A DNA stretch of 64,000 nucleotides from CAWCUZ01 sp963798795 (GTDB taxonomy: Bacteria > Acidobacteriota > Vicinamibacteria > Vicinamibacterales > SCN-69-37), in NCBI GenBank assembly GCA_963798795.1, contig CAWCUZ010000002.1:372001-436000 (forward strand). The letters are read 5' to 3'. The notes under the pieces were generated by a model. It ran no database searches and was not told where the DNA came from. It was given only the letters and a program-made list of their open reading frames with translations. A program made the position numbers and the translations under genes. This document shows, piece after piece, positions 1 to 8,788 of this stretch (the first letter of the stretch is position 1; each line of letters begins with the position of its first letter).

Positions 1-183
1 GATCTGGAACGGGCGCTGCTCTCGCTGCCGGCGGGCTGCCGGGAAGTGTTCGTGCTGCACGACGTGGAGGGGCTGGAGCACAAGGAAGTGGGAGAGATGC
101 TGGGCATTTCGGACGGAACCTCGAAGTCGCAGCTTCACAAGGCGCGCATGCGCCTGCGCGAGCTGCTGGGACGCCGGCGATGA
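1..183 (+). CDS. ECF-type RNA polymerase sigma factor, C-terminal end (partial)
   Basis: Sixty codons open at the left edge of the window, ending in TGA. They form sigma-70 region 4: the segment 'LPAGCREVFVLHDVEGL' is followed by a helix-turn-helix, 'HKEVGEMLGISDGTSKSQLH', and the usual basic tail with 'ARMRLRELL'. This domain binds the -35 element. The gene overlaps the next one by four bases (ATGA), so the two are translationally coupled. The next gene is an anti-sigma factor, which fits an ECF sigma factor held inactive at the membrane. Regions 1-2 lie outside the window, so the ECF subgroup cannot be told. Confidence 0.9.
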   Translation, partial: DLERALLSLPAGCREVFVLHDVEGLEHKEVGEMLGISDGTSKSQLHKARMRLRELLGRRR

Positions 184-911
184 GCTGCGGCTTCGACCCG
201 GCGCGCCTCGAAGCGCTCGTCGATGACGCCGCCGACGCCGCAGAGCGGGCGGACGTGGCGGCGCACGTGGCCGCGTGCGCGGACTGCCGCCGCACGCTGG
301 CGGAGCTGCAGGCGATCCACGACGCCGCAGGCCGGCTCGGCCCCATGGCGCCGCCCGATCACGTGTGGCTCGAGGTCGCCGGCCAGATCCGACTGACAGA
401 ACCGTCCGTCCCGGCAGAGCCGGCGGCGGCGCGGTCGGCGCGCCCTGCCGTCTGGCAGTGGATCGGCATCGCGGCGGCGCTCGTGGTCGTCACGGCCGGC
501 GTGTACCTGTTGCGATCGCCGTCGGTGCCGCCGCCCGCGGCGGCCACGGCGAGCAACGTCGCGCCGGCGGCCACCGTCGAGAGCATCGAACAGGAGCTGC
601 AGCAGGCCGAAGCGCACTACGACAATGCCATCTCGCAGCTCGAGTCGATGGCGCGGACCGGCGACGCGTCGCTCGATCCGGTGGTGGCGGCCACGCTGCA
701 GCGCAACCTGTCGGCGATCGACCAGGCGATCGTCGAGAGCCGCCAGGCGCTGAATCAGGATCCGGGCAGCATGCCGGCGCGCGAGTCGCTGTTCGCGGCG
801 CTGCGGCGCAAGGTCAGCGTGCTGCAGGAGACCGTGGCGCTGGTGAACGAGATGCGCAAAGGCGATCCGGAAGGCGCGGCGCGGGCCGCGGCCGGGATCA
901 AGGGAGTGTAA
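180..911 (+). CDS. membrane anti-sigma factor with zinc-finger (zf-HC2) domain
   Basis: A 243-residue protein that should bind and hold the sigma factor encoded just upstream. Residues 29-36 give the anti-sigma zinc motif Hx3Cx2C ('HVAACADC'). One membrane helix lies at about residues 92-112, with the N-terminal ASD-like domain predicted to be cytoplasmic. The part beyond the membrane (about 125-243) is Ala/Gln/Glu-rich and probably helical or coiled-coil, with no enzyme motif. The start ATG overlaps the sigma stop (ATGA). The stop lies 2 bases before the DUF4097 gene, so the three look like one operon. Zinc binding and sigma inhibition are family knowledge, not shown by the sequence. Confidence 0.88.
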   Translation: MSCGFDPARLEALVDDAADAAERADVAAHVAACADCRRTLAELQAIHDAAGRLGPMAPPDHVWLEVAGQIRLTEPSVPAEPAAARSARPAVWQWIGIAAALVVVTAGVYLLRSPSVPPPAAATASNVAPAATVESIEQELQQAEAHYDNAISQLESMARTGDASLDPVVAATLQRNLSAIDQAIVESRQALNQDPGSMPARESLFAALRRKVSVLQETVALVNEMRKGDPEGAARAAAGIKGV

Positions 912-913
912 CG

Positions 914-2080
914 GTGACGATGACGAAGCGACTGACGATCGCGGTCACGACGGGTCTGCTGCTGGGGGGCGCGGCCGCGCCGGCGGCGGCGCAGCGCGTC
1001 GAGGTGCGCGTCACCCTTCCCGACGACGTGGCGCGGGAGGTGCGCCGGGTCGTGCGCGAGGTACTCGGCGACGACATCCAGCAGCAGCTCGCCGAGGTCC
1101 AGCGCGAGCTCGCCAGGGCCGCGCGCGACGCTATGGTCGAGGTCACCAGCCGGCACGCCTGGGACGCGATTGAAGGGTTCATCGACCAGCAGACGTTCCG
1201 GGCCGAGCAGGTGGACCGGCAGACCCGGACGCTGTCGATCGGCGGGAACGGGCAGTTGGAGTTGCGCAACATCTCCGGCGACATCACGGTCAAGGCCGGC
1301 GGCGGGCGCGAGGCGGCGGTGGAAATCGTGCGGCGGGCGCGGGGCCGGACCGACGCGGACGCGCGCACCGGCCTCGAGCGCGTGACGGCCGAGGTGGACG
1401 TGCGCGGCGAGCGCGCCACCGTCCGGGCGCACTATCCGACCGAGAACCGCGCGCCCTACTCCGTCTCGATCGAGTACCACGTCACCGCGCCGCCGAACAC
1501 GCGGCTGACGATCGGCACGATCAGCGGCAACGTGGAAGTGACCGACATCCGCGGCGACCTGTCGATCGACAGCGTGAGCGGGGGCCTGACCGTGTCCGGC
1601 GGCAGCCGCATCTCGTCCGCCAAGACCATTTCCGGCGACGTGAGCATCAGCGGCATCGACTCGGACGGAGCGGTCGAGGCCGGCAGCGTCAGCGGCGACA
1701 TCACGCTGCGCCAGGTCAAGGCGCGCTCGGTGTCCGGGTCGTCAATCAGCGGAAACGTATCGGTCACCGACGCCACGACCGATCGGGTCGAGCTGTCGAG
1801 CCTGTCGGGCAATGTGTCGTACGGAGGCGGGCTGTCGAAGAGCGGGCGCTACGAGCTGCAGAGCCACTCAGGCACCGTCCGATTCACCGCGGCCGGCCAG
1901 GTCGGCTTCGAGCTCGAAGCCAATACGTTTTCAGGCAACATCCGGACCGACGTGCCGCTGCAGCTGCGCGGCGCGGTCGCGCAGCGCGGCCCGCGGCGGT
2001 CGGTCCGCGGCACCTACGGCGATGGTAGTGCCGTCGTGTCGCTGACGACCTTCAGCGGATCGGTCATCGTCGGCAAGTAG
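914..2080 (+). CDS. secreted DUF4097 beta-strand-repeat protein
   Basis: A protein of 388 residues starting at GTG 914 or 386 residues from ATG 920. GTG 914 is preferred because an AGGGAG box ends about 8 bases upstream. A signal peptide with cleavage after 'AAPAAAQ' leads into a helical, charged segment (about 30-110). From about residue 115 onward there are many short repeats such as 'ISGDITV', 'ISGNVEV', 'SVSGGLTVSG' and 'LSGNVSYGG', the hallmark of the DUF4097 'putative adhesin' beta-helix fold. The protein is expected in the periplasm or at the surface. Its place behind a sigma/anti-sigma pair suggests that it is the regulon's own envelope product, possibly a sensor or structural element. 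No catalytic residues are seen. Confidence 0.85.
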   Translation: MTMTKRLTIAVTTGLLLGGAAAPAAAQRVEVRVTLPDDVAREVRRVVREVLGDDIQQQLAEVQRELARAARDAMVEVTSRHAWDAIEGFIDQQTFRAEQVDRQTRTLSIGGNGQLELRNISGDITVKAGGGREAAVEIVRRARGRTDADARTGLERVTAEVDVRGERATVRAHYPTENRAPYSVSIEYHVTAPPNTRLTIGTISGNVEVTDIRGDLSIDSVSGGLTVSGGSRISSAKTISGDVSISGIDSDGAVEAGSVSGDITLRQVKARSVSGSSISGNVSVTDATTDRVELSSLSGNVSYGGGLSKSGRYELQSHSGTVRFTAAGQVGFELEANTFSGNIRTDVPLQLRGAVAQRGPRRSVRGTYGDGSAVVSLTTFSGSVIVGK

Positions 2081-2085
2081 GGCGA

Positions 2086-2514
2086 TCAGCCGCCCGACGT
2101 CGCGAGATACACCAGGTAGTTCGTGCCGCCGCGGTTCATCCAGACACGCAGGTAGTCGCCGCTCTTCATCACCTGCACGAGCGTCTTGCCCGGTCCGGGG
2201 ACGGCGCTCTCGGCGATTTCCTTCACCTCGCTGGTGCTGGCGACGATCGCCAGCTCGCGGCCCTTCACCTGCCCGTTCTGCAGGAACTCCACCCACTGCT
2301 CGTCGGCCGAGCCAATCACGGGTTCCGGCTTCTCGGACGTGAGCCGGAGCAGGTAGGTGCCGGCGGGGAGCGGCTGGCCATTGGCGAACACTTGCCGTGG
2401 AACGCGAACGGATCCCAGATTCTCGGGCGCGCCCTGTGCGGCAGCCACAATCGGCTGCGCCGCCAGCGCGAACGTCGCCGCGCCGGTGAGCAGTGCCAAG
2501 CGGTTTCGAGTCAT
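2086..2514 (-). CDS. small secreted protein of unknown function
   Basis: A 142-residue protein. The start was set at 2514 because the residues from there, 'MTRNRLALLTGAATFALAAQ', form a clear signal peptide and a GAGGGGG box lies 7 bases upstream; an open frame extends 41 codons further without any such signal. The mature part is about 115 residues and beta-rich, with 'RVPRQVFANGQPLPAGTYLL' and 'VWMNRGGTNYLVYLATS'. The phrase 'PLPAGTYLLRL' resembles the beta-sandwich of proteins that accept a set value or ligand, but I do not recognise a named family. It faces the DUF4097 gene convergently with only 5 bases between the stops. Confidence 0.75.
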   Translation of the reverse strand: MTRNRLALLTGAATFALAAQPIVAAAQGAPENLGSVRVPRQVFANGQPLPAGTYLLRLTSEKPEPVIGSADEQWVEFLQNGQVKGRELAIVASTSEVKEIAESAVPGPGKTLVQVMKSGDYLRVWMNRGGTNYLVYLATSGG

Positions 2515-2686
2515 GTCAACGCCCCCTCGGTCGATTATAGCCAGCCCGACTGCCGGTGTACAGCCAGGACCCCGCATCCGACCGCCGTATCCAGGCCTGG
2601 CGCCGGCTGCCTCGAATCTGGTCAGACGACCGCTCACCAGGAAGGCATGAAGGCCGATGGACCGCGGTGTCCACGGCGCACGGCCC

Positions 2687-4315
2687 TCAGATCGCCATCA
2701 GGTCGAACTGCTCGTGGTGCAGTTGCTCGTCGGATCGCACCGTGACGGGCCGGCCGACCGCGGCTTCGAGCTCGCGAAACACGGCGCGGCTCTCGTCCTT
2801 GAGGGCCCGCGCGATCTCGGGGTTGACGCGCAGCACGAGGCTGTAGCCATCGAGGTCGGCGCTGACCTTCTTGACCTCGGTCAGGATGTCGTAGCAGATC
2901 GTCGCGCTCGTCTTGATGGCGCCGGTCCCGGAACAATACGGGCAGGGCTCGGTGAGCTGGCGCTCCAGGCTGCTCTTCACGCGCTTGCGCGTAATGATGA
3001 TGAGCCCGAAATCCGACACCTGTACCGCCTTGGAGGGTGCGCGGTCCTTGCGCAGCTCCTGCTCCACGGCCTGCGCCACCTTCTGGCGGTTCTTCTTGTC
3101 CTCCATGTCGATGAAGTCGAGCACGATGATGCCGCCCAGGTCGCGCAGCCGGACCTGGCGCACGATTTCCTTCACCGCCTCGAGGTTCGTTTTGACGATC
3201 GTGTCCTCGAGCCGCCCGGCGGTCTTCTTGCCGACGTACCGCCCGGTGTTGACGTCAATGGCGACGAGCGCCTCGGTCTGGTTGATGACGATGTAGCCGC
3301 CCGACTTGAGCCAGACCTTGCTGCGCAGCGCCTTGTCGATCTCGCTCTGCACGCCGTACTCGTCGAAGATCGGATACTCCTTGCCGTAGCGCTTCACCCG
3401 GCCGACCATGTTGGGCATGATCCGGCCGATGTGGGCGGCCACCCGGCGGTACTCCGCATCCTCGTCGATGCGGATCGCGGAGAACTGCTCCGTCAGGAGG
3501 TCGCGCAACAGCTTGATGACCAGGCTCTCCTCCCGGAAGAGCACGGCGGGCGTGCGCTCGGTTTCCCTCTTGCGCTGGATCTCGTTCCACACCTGCTGGA
3601 AGTAGGTCAGGTCGGCGGTCAGATCCTCCTCCGACCGGCTGGCCGCGGCGGTGCGGATGATCACGCCGCCCGGCAGCCCCGACTGGTCGCGGAAGCGCTG
3701 GACGATGCCGCGCACGCGGCGGCGCTCGTCGCGCGATTCGATCTTGCGCGACACGCCGATGTGGTCGACCGTCGGCATGTAGACCAGGAACCGGCCCGGC
3801 AGGCTCAGGTGCGACGTGATGCGGGCGCCCTTGGTGCCGAGCGGCTCCTTGACCACCTGGACCACCACCTCCTGCCCTTCCTTGAGCAGGTCCTCGATCC
3901 GGCCCGCGGGCTGGGGACGCTCGCGCGCCCGGCGGTCGGTCCGGCCGCCCGACGCACGCCCGGCCGGTTCCACGCCCGGGTCTGGTGCCTCGTCGCCCTC
4001 GGCGGCCGCCTCGATGGCGCCGTTGCCGTCGCCGCCGGGTTCGGGTCCGGCCGCGGCCTCGTCCTCCTCCTCGAGGGCTTCCTCGGTGGGGCTGATGACG
4101 TCGGTGACGTAGAGGAATGCGTCGCGCTCGAGACCGAGGTCAACGAACGCCGACTGCATCCCCGGCAGCACTTTCGAGACGCGGCCCTTGTAGATGTTGC
4201 CGACGACGCCGCGCGACTGCTCCCGCTCGATGAAGACTTCGACGACCTGATCGTCCTCGAGAATCGCCACGCGGGTCTCGTGCGGCGTCGAGGAGATGAT
4301 CATCTCCTTGGTCAT
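2687..4315 (-). CDS. rng: ribonuclease E/G
   Basis: A 542-residue endoribonuclease of the RNase E/G family, which cuts single-stranded AU-rich RNA in rRNA maturation and mRNA decay. The S1 RNA-binding domain (about residues 35-175) is interrupted by a Glu/Pro/Arg-rich insert at about 75-140. The two magnesium-binding aspartates are D354 in 'VAIDVNTGRY' and D400 in 'IIVLDFIDM'. The zinc-link 'CPYC' at 458-461 is present. The length and the lack of a long C-terminal scaffold match RNase G more than E. It is last in the mre-mrd-rod cluster, the order seen in many bacteria. A GGAG box lies 8 bases before the ATG. Confidence 0.95.
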   Translation of the reverse strand: MTKEMIISSTPHETRVAILEDDQVVEVFIEREQSRGVVGNIYKGRVSKVLPGMQSAFVDLGLERDAFLYVTDVISPTEEALEEEDEAAAGPEPGGDGNGAIEAAAEGDEAPDPGVEPAGRASGGRTDRRARERPQPAGRIEDLLKEGQEVVVQVVKEPLGTKGARITSHLSLPGRFLVYMPTVDHIGVSRKIESRDERRRVRGIVQRFRDQSGLPGGVIIRTAAASRSEEDLTADLTYFQQVWNEIQRKRETERTPAVLFREESLVIKLLRDLLTEQFSAIRIDEDAEYRRVAAHIGRIMPNMVGRVKRYGKEYPIFDEYGVQSEIDKALRSKVWLKSGGYIVINQTEALVAIDVNTGRYVGKKTAGRLEDTIVKTNLEAVKEIVRQVRLRDLGGIIVLDFIDMEDKKNRQKVAQAVEQELRKDRAPSKAVQVSDFGLIIITRKRVKSSLERQLTEPCPYCSGTGAIKTSATICYDILTEVKKVSADLDGYSLVLRVNPEIARALKDESRAVFRELEAAVGRPVTVRSDEQLHHEQFDLMAI

Positions 4316-4453
4316 GCTGAGGACTCCAGCCGGCCAGCGACGCCCCCGCCGGCGCCCGGCTCGCGGCGTCCGGCACGCACGCGCGCACGAGGGCGCACAG
4401 CACGCCGAACGATACGAGCCACGCGAATCCGAGCGGAACGCCCATGGCCGATC

Positions 4454-5557
4454 TCAATTCGTGAAACGCCGCATCCGCACGTTCAGGATGAGGCCAAACC
4501 CGGCGAGCGTCGCCACCAGCGACGACCCGCCATAACTCATGAGCGGCAGAGTCAGGCCCTTGACCGGGGCCAGTCCCGCCGACATCGTGATGTTGTACAA
4601 CACCTGGAAACCAAACCCGGAAACGATCGCGACGACCAGATAGGCACCCACGCGGTCCTTGGCCAGCTTGGCGGCGTCCAGGCTGCGCAGGATGACGAAC
4701 AGATAGAGCCCCAGCGAGACGAGCACGCCGACGAAGCCGTGCTCCTCGGCCAGGGCGGAGAACACGAAATCGTTGTGCGAGTCCGGCAGGAAGCCGTACC
4801 CGCCTTGCGTGCCCTGCCGGAAGCCCTTGCCGGTCAGGCCGCCCGAGCCCACGGTGATGCGCGCCTGGATCTGCTGGTACCCCGCGCCGCGCGGCTCCTT
4901 CCACGGGTCGAGGAAGGTCTCGATCCGCTGCTTCTGATAGTCCTGCAGGCCGTACGCCCAGATGACCGGCGAACTGAGCGCCACGAGGACGAGCCCGATG
5001 GCGAGCCACCGCATCCGGAGCCCGGCCAGCAGCATCACGCCCAGATACACGGGCACGAGCGTGGCCGCCGTGCCCAGGTCCGGCTCCCTGAGGATCAGCA
5101 GGACCGGCACGCTCACGACGATCGCGCCGACGGCGAGATCCGCCATCGATTTGGCCGTCCGGCGGGTCTCGCCGAAGACCATCGCGAGCATCAGCGCGAC
5201 CGCGATGCGCGCGAATTCCGACGGCTGCAGGTTCACCGGTCCGACCGGCAGCCACCGGCGCGATCCGCCGTGCACCGCACCGAACAGGAGCACGCCGACC
5301 AGCAGGACGACGAGGCCGCCGTAGAGGAAGACCGAGCGCTGGGCGAGCGACCGGTAGTCGATGAGCAGGCAGGCGGCCAGCGCGGCGAAGCCGATCGGCA
5401 GCGCGTATACCTGCATCCAGAATTCGCGGCCCGGCTGGGCGCGGGCCAGATCCCACGTCGCGCTGTAGATCGCGCTCAGGCCGATCAGCGACAGCGCCAG
5501 CAGCGCGCCGACGAGCAGCCAGTCCAGGTGGGAAATGAGGCGGCGTTCGACGATCAT
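4454..5557 (-). CDS. rodA: RodA, SEDS-family peptidoglycan glycosyltransferase
   Basis: A 367-residue SEDS protein with about ten membrane helices. It polymerises lipid II into glycan strands for lateral wall growth, in complex with PBP2. Signature segments are 'GGSRRWLPVGPVNLQPSEFA' and the C-terminal 'GLTLPLMSYGGSSLVATLAG'. Its ATG overlaps the PBP2 stop by four bases (ATGA, 5554-5557), so synthesis of the two partners is coupled. A gap of 138 bases separates it from rng. The frame is intact. Confidence 0.96.
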   Translation of the reverse strand: MIVERRLISHLDWLLVGALLALSLIGLSAIYSATWDLARAQPGREFWMQVYALPIGFAALAACLLIDYRSLAQRSVFLYGGLVVLLVGVLLFGAVHGGSRRWLPVGPVNLQPSEFARIAVALMLAMVFGETRRTAKSMADLAVGAIVVSVPVLLILREPDLGTAATLVPVYLGVMLLAGLRMRWLAIGLVLVALSSPVIWAYGLQDYQKQRIETFLDPWKEPRGAGYQQIQARITVGSGGLTGKGFRQGTQGGYGFLPDSHNDFVFSALAEEHGFVGVLVSLGLYLFVILRSLDAAKLAKDRVGAYLVVAIVSGFGFQVLYNITMSAGLAPVKGLTLPLMSYGGSSLVATLAGFGLILNVRMRRFTN

Positions 5558-7410
5558 TTGTCCCGCACGGGGGGCGGCGGCAGCGGCTGGCCGTCCTGCT
5601 TGGCGAAAAAGGTCTCGAGCACGTGCCGGGCGATCGGCGCGGCGGCCGAGCCGCCGTGCTCGCCGTGTTCGACGAACACCACGCCCGCAATCTGCGGATG
5701 GTCACGCGGCGCGAAGAACACGAACCAGCCGTCGTCGCGCAGGTCGGCCGACGTCCGGCCGGCGGCCGCGCGAGCGCCCGAGAGCGAGATCACCTGGGCG
5801 GTGCCCGTCTTGCCCACGACATCGCGGCCGGCGATGCGGGCGCGGCCCGCCGTGCCCGCGCCGTTGACGGCCAGCCACAATCCGTCGCGGATCGGCGCCA
5901 GCACATCGGGCGGCAGGGGCGCGAACGACCGCGGCGCCGGCGCCGGCACGGGCACCCACCCTTCGCCATCGTCCTCCGCCTTGAGGACGTGCGGCGTCAC
6001 CACGGTGCCGCCGTTGGCGACCGTGGAGATCATCGTGGCAAGGCTGATCGGCGTGACCGAAACCTGGCCCTGGCCGATGGCCACCGAAATCGTCTCTCCC
6101 GGATACCAGGGCTCGCCCGTCGTCCGGCGTTTCCAGTCGCTGGAGGGCACGAGACTGGCGACCTCGCCCGGCAGATCGATGCCGGTCTTGCCGGTCAGCC
6201 CGAGCTGTCCGGCGTACTTGTGAATGGTGTCGACGTCGATCTGCTTGCCGATGTTGTAGAAGAACACGTTGCAGGACTGCTCGATGGCGTGGCGCACGTC
6301 CACCCATCCGTGACCGCCGGCCCGGCTGCACTGCAAGCGCCGGCCGTACAGGTCGAGGTAGCCCGGACAGTAGAAGCGGGTGTCGGGCGTGATGACGCCG
6401 GCCGACAGGGCCGCCAGCGCGACGACGATCTTGAAGGTGGAACCCGGCGGATACGTGCCCTGGACCAGCCGGTCGATCATCGGCCGCAGCGGATCGGTAT
6501 TGAGCTGGTTCCAGGTCGCGCGGTCGATCCCGGCCGCGAAGTCGTTCGGGTCGTAGGCCGGCAGGCTCGTCATCGCGAGCACCTCGCCGGTGCGGGGATC
6601 CAGGATGGCCGCGGCGCCCGCGTAGTCCCTGGCCCGGAACCCGTCCTCGAGCGCCTGCTGGAGGTCGAGGTCGATCGTCAGCTGCATGCGGCTGCCGTCG
6701 ACCGGGTCGTCCTGCCCCTGCTCCTCGATCTCGCGGCCGACGTTGTTGACGATGACGTAGCGGTTGCCGTCGGTGCCCTGCAGCTCGGAATTGTAGACAC
6801 GCTCGAGGCCGGTCTGGCCGACGACGGCGCCGGGCTGCAGCCCGGCGAACTCCGGCCGGTCGATCTGGGTGTCCTGAATCTCGCCGACGTAGCCGAACAG
6901 ATGCGCGGCCAGGTCATCCTCGGGATAGGTGCGCATCGGCACCTGCTGCACGACCACCTCGGGCAGCTCGAGGCGCCGCGTCAGCACGGCGGCGACCTGT
7001 TCGAGCGTGGCGTGCTCGATGACCGGGATCGGCCGGAAGATCGCCTCGCCGCGATGCCGCTGCACGACGTCGCGGATGCGCGCTTCGTCGGCGCCGGTGA
7101 CGGCGGCCAGCCGCCGGATGGCGCCATCGAGATTCCGGGTCGTCTCGCGCGAGAGCGCAATCGTGAACGACGCGCGGTTCTCGACGAGCACGCGGCCGTT
7201 CCGGTCGTACAGCATGCCGCGCGGGGCGCGCAGGGGAATCGTGCGGAGATGCTGGTTCTCCGCCATGTCGCTGTATTTCTGATAGCGCACGACCTGGATC
7301 GTCCAGAAGCCGATCGCAATCACGCCGAATGCGGCGATGCCCGCGATCCGCAGCCCCATCAGCCGGGCGTGCAGGCTGCGGCGGTCCTCGAAGGCGCCGG
7401 GGGTCATCAT
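5554..7410 (-). CDS. mrdA: penicillin-binding protein 2 (peptidoglycan transpeptidase)
   Basis: A 618-residue class B PBP. One N-terminal membrane helix at about 19-42 is followed by a dimerisation/pedestal region ('LRAPRGMLYDRNGRVLVENR') and a transpeptidase domain. The catalytic motifs are S324-T-F-K ('PPGSTFKIVVAL'), S379-C-N and K534-T-G ('VVGKTGTAQV'). It cross-links the glycan made by RodA in the elongasome. The start may be either of two adjacent ATGs. The gene is intact and lies 10 bases after mreD. Confidence 0.96.
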   Translation of the reverse strand: MMTPGAFEDRRSLHARLMGLRIAGIAAFGVIAIGFWTIQVVRYQKYSDMAENQHLRTIPLRAPRGMLYDRNGRVLVENRASFTIALSRETTRNLDGAIRRLAAVTGADEARIRDVVQRHRGEAIFRPIPVIEHATLEQVAAVLTRRLELPEVVVQQVPMRTYPEDDLAAHLFGYVGEIQDTQIDRPEFAGLQPGAVVGQTGLERVYNSELQGTDGNRYVIVNNVGREIEEQGQDDPVDGSRMQLTIDLDLQQALEDGFRARDYAGAAAILDPRTGEVLAMTSLPAYDPNDFAAGIDRATWNQLNTDPLRPMIDRLVQGTYPPGSTFKIVVALAALSAGVITPDTRFYCPGYLDLYGRRLQCSRAGGHGWVDVRHAIEQSCNVFFYNIGKQIDVDTIHKYAGQLGLTGKTGIDLPGEVASLVPSSDWKRRTTGEPWYPGETISVAIGQGQVSVTPISLATMISTVANGGTVVTPHVLKAEDDGEGWVPVPAPAPRSFAPLPPDVLAPIRDGLWLAVNGAGTAGRARIAGRDVVGKTGTAQVISLSGARAAAGRTSADLRDDGWFVFFAPRDHPQIAGVVFVEHGEHGGSAAAPIARHVLETFFAKQDGQPLPPPPVRDK

Positions 7411-7420
7411 GGGCGTCGAC

Positions 7421-7942
7421 TCACCAGTTGCGGCTCGCCCACTTCGGGCGCCGGCTCTGGCGCCGCCGGGCCACGGCGCCGGGCAGCGCCTCGGTGAACT
7501 GGAACGCGACGAACGCGGCGGCGCTGTTCAACATGATCTCGATCAGCATTGTCCCCCATCTCACGCCCGGCCAGTGCTGGTCGATCAACCCGTAGATGGC
7601 CAGGATGAGCAGCCGGTGGACCAGGGTGGCCGGAGCGACGAACAGCACCTTGCTCCACGGCCGGGTGACGACGAAGTGGGCCCCGATCGCCCCGGCGGCA
7701 AAGCCGATGAGCGTCTTGACGAGGCCCCCGACACCGACGATATCGTCCGAAAGGACGTCCTGCATCAGGCCGCCGAAGGTCCCGGCCAGCATCCCGCTGA
7801 CCGGCCCGCCGTAGAGCGCGGCGTAGATGACGCCGACGAGGACCAGATCGAAGGCCCACCGGCCGCCGATGGCGTAGCGGGCCAGCGCCATCTGGAGGAC
7901 GACCGCGGCGACGACGATGGCGAGGAGCGACGTGCTCTTCAT
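7421..7942 (-). CDS. mreD: rod shape-determining membrane protein MreD
   Basis: A 173-residue protein with five or six hydrophobic helices, starting 'MKSTSLLAIVVAAVVLQMAL', and a basic C-terminal tail. It is recognised from its size, membrane topology, the motif 'GPVSGMLAGTFGGLMQDVLS' and its place between mreC and mrdA. MreD is an inner-membrane partner of MreC in the elongasome. Its ATG overlaps the mreC stop (ATGA, 7939-7942). The frame is intact. Confidence 0.92.
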   Translation of the reverse strand: MKSTSLLAIVVAAVVLQMALARYAIGGRWAFDLVLVGVIYAALYGGPVSGMLAGTFGGLMQDVLSDDIVGVGGLVKTLIGFAAGAIGAHFVVTRPWSKVLFVAPATLVHRLLILAIYGLIDQHWPGVRWGTMLIEIMLNSAAAFVAFQFTEALPGAVARRRQSRRPKWASRNW

Positions 7943-8775
7943 CGGGGCCCCCCGTGGGGCGTCGCGGCGGGCCCGAGGACGACCAGGACAATGTCGATGT
8001 GTGAAAAATCGACGGCCGGCGTCTGACGGCCAGCTCGTCGCGCTCGACGCGCAGGACGGTGCCGATCAGGAACCCGCGCGGAAAGATGCCGTCCTGGCCC
8101 GACGTGAGCACGCGGTCGCCCGGCTGCGCCTCCTTCGGGCTCGGCAGGTAGCGCATCGTCAGCAGCGGCTCGGCGCCGCCGATCGCACCGCCTTCCACCA
8201 CCCCGCCGGCGTCGAGCCGCTCGACCACGGCGCCCGCGGCGGCATTGCGGCCGGCGAGCAGCTGAACCGTCGCGGCGTGCTTCGTCGGCTGGTTGATGAT
8301 CCGGCCGACGACGCCTGCGCTCGCGATCACGGCCATGTCGGCGGCCACGCCATCGTCGGATCCGCGGTCGATGGTGACGGTGAGCGACGTGGGGGCCGGC
8401 GCGCCGGCGATCACGCGCGCGGCGAGCGTGGGGAGCGTCGTGCTGCGCTGCAGCGCGAGCGCCTCCTCGAGCGCGTGGGTCTGGCTGGCGATGGCCTGCT
8501 GCTGCTGCAGCTCGCCCTGCAGTTCGAGGAGCTGGCGCTTGAGGGCGTCGTTCTGCCGGGCGGCCCCGTGCAGGGCGATGTAGTTGACCCACACGCCGCG
8601 GAAGGCGTCGGCCACGGCGGCGGCGCCGCGCTGTACTTCGCGAAGGCGCCGAAAGCGACCGAATGCGAGCACGGTGGGGCCGCTCGGTGACTGCACCTGC
8701 GCGGAGATGAGCGAGCACGTGGCCGAGGCAGACCGTCAGGAGAAGAACGACCGTCCGACGGCGGATGGACTGCAT
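7939..8775 (-). CDS. mreC: rod shape-determining protein MreC (frame broken twice)
   Basis: About 278 residues when the frames are joined. The first 21 codons ('MQSIRRRTVVLLLTVCLGHV') form the membrane anchor in one frame. The coiled coil ('LKRQLLELQGELQQQQAIAS') and the beta-barrel region ('DRVLTSGQDGIFPRGFLIGT') lie in a second frame. The last 25 residues ('TPAVDFSHIDIVLVVLG') return to the first. The shifts fall near 8700-8715 and 8020-8025. Since the gene is essential in rod-shaped cells and the flanking overlaps are perfect, I take both as one-base sequence errors. MreC links MreB to PBP2 in the periplasm. Confidence 0.88.
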   Translation of the reverse strand: MQSIRRRTVVLLLTVCLGHVLAHLRAGAVTERPHRARIRSLSAPSRSTARRRRRGRRLPRRVGQLHRPARGRPAERRPQAPAPRTAGRAAAAAGHRQPDPRARGGARAAAQHDAPHARRARDRRRAGPHVAHRHHRPRIRRWRGRRHGRDRERRRRRPDHQPADEARRDGSAARRPQCRRGRRGRAARRRRGGGRRCDRRRRAAADDALPAEPEGGAAGRPRAHVGPGRHLSARVPDRHRPARRARRAGRQTPAVDFSHIDIVLVVLGPAATPHGGPR

Positions 8776-8788
8776 TACCGCAACGTCA

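Noticed and set aside
2657..6223. A plus-strand open frame of about 1190 codons opposite rng, rodA and mrdA
   Set aside because: It is the antisense of three well conserved genes, rich in Arg/His/Asp as expected for a GC-rich shadow frame, and has no domain or start signal.
5623..7497. A plus-strand frame of about 620 codons opposite mrdA
   Set aside because: Antisense of an intact penicillin-binding protein; composition is that of a shadow frame.
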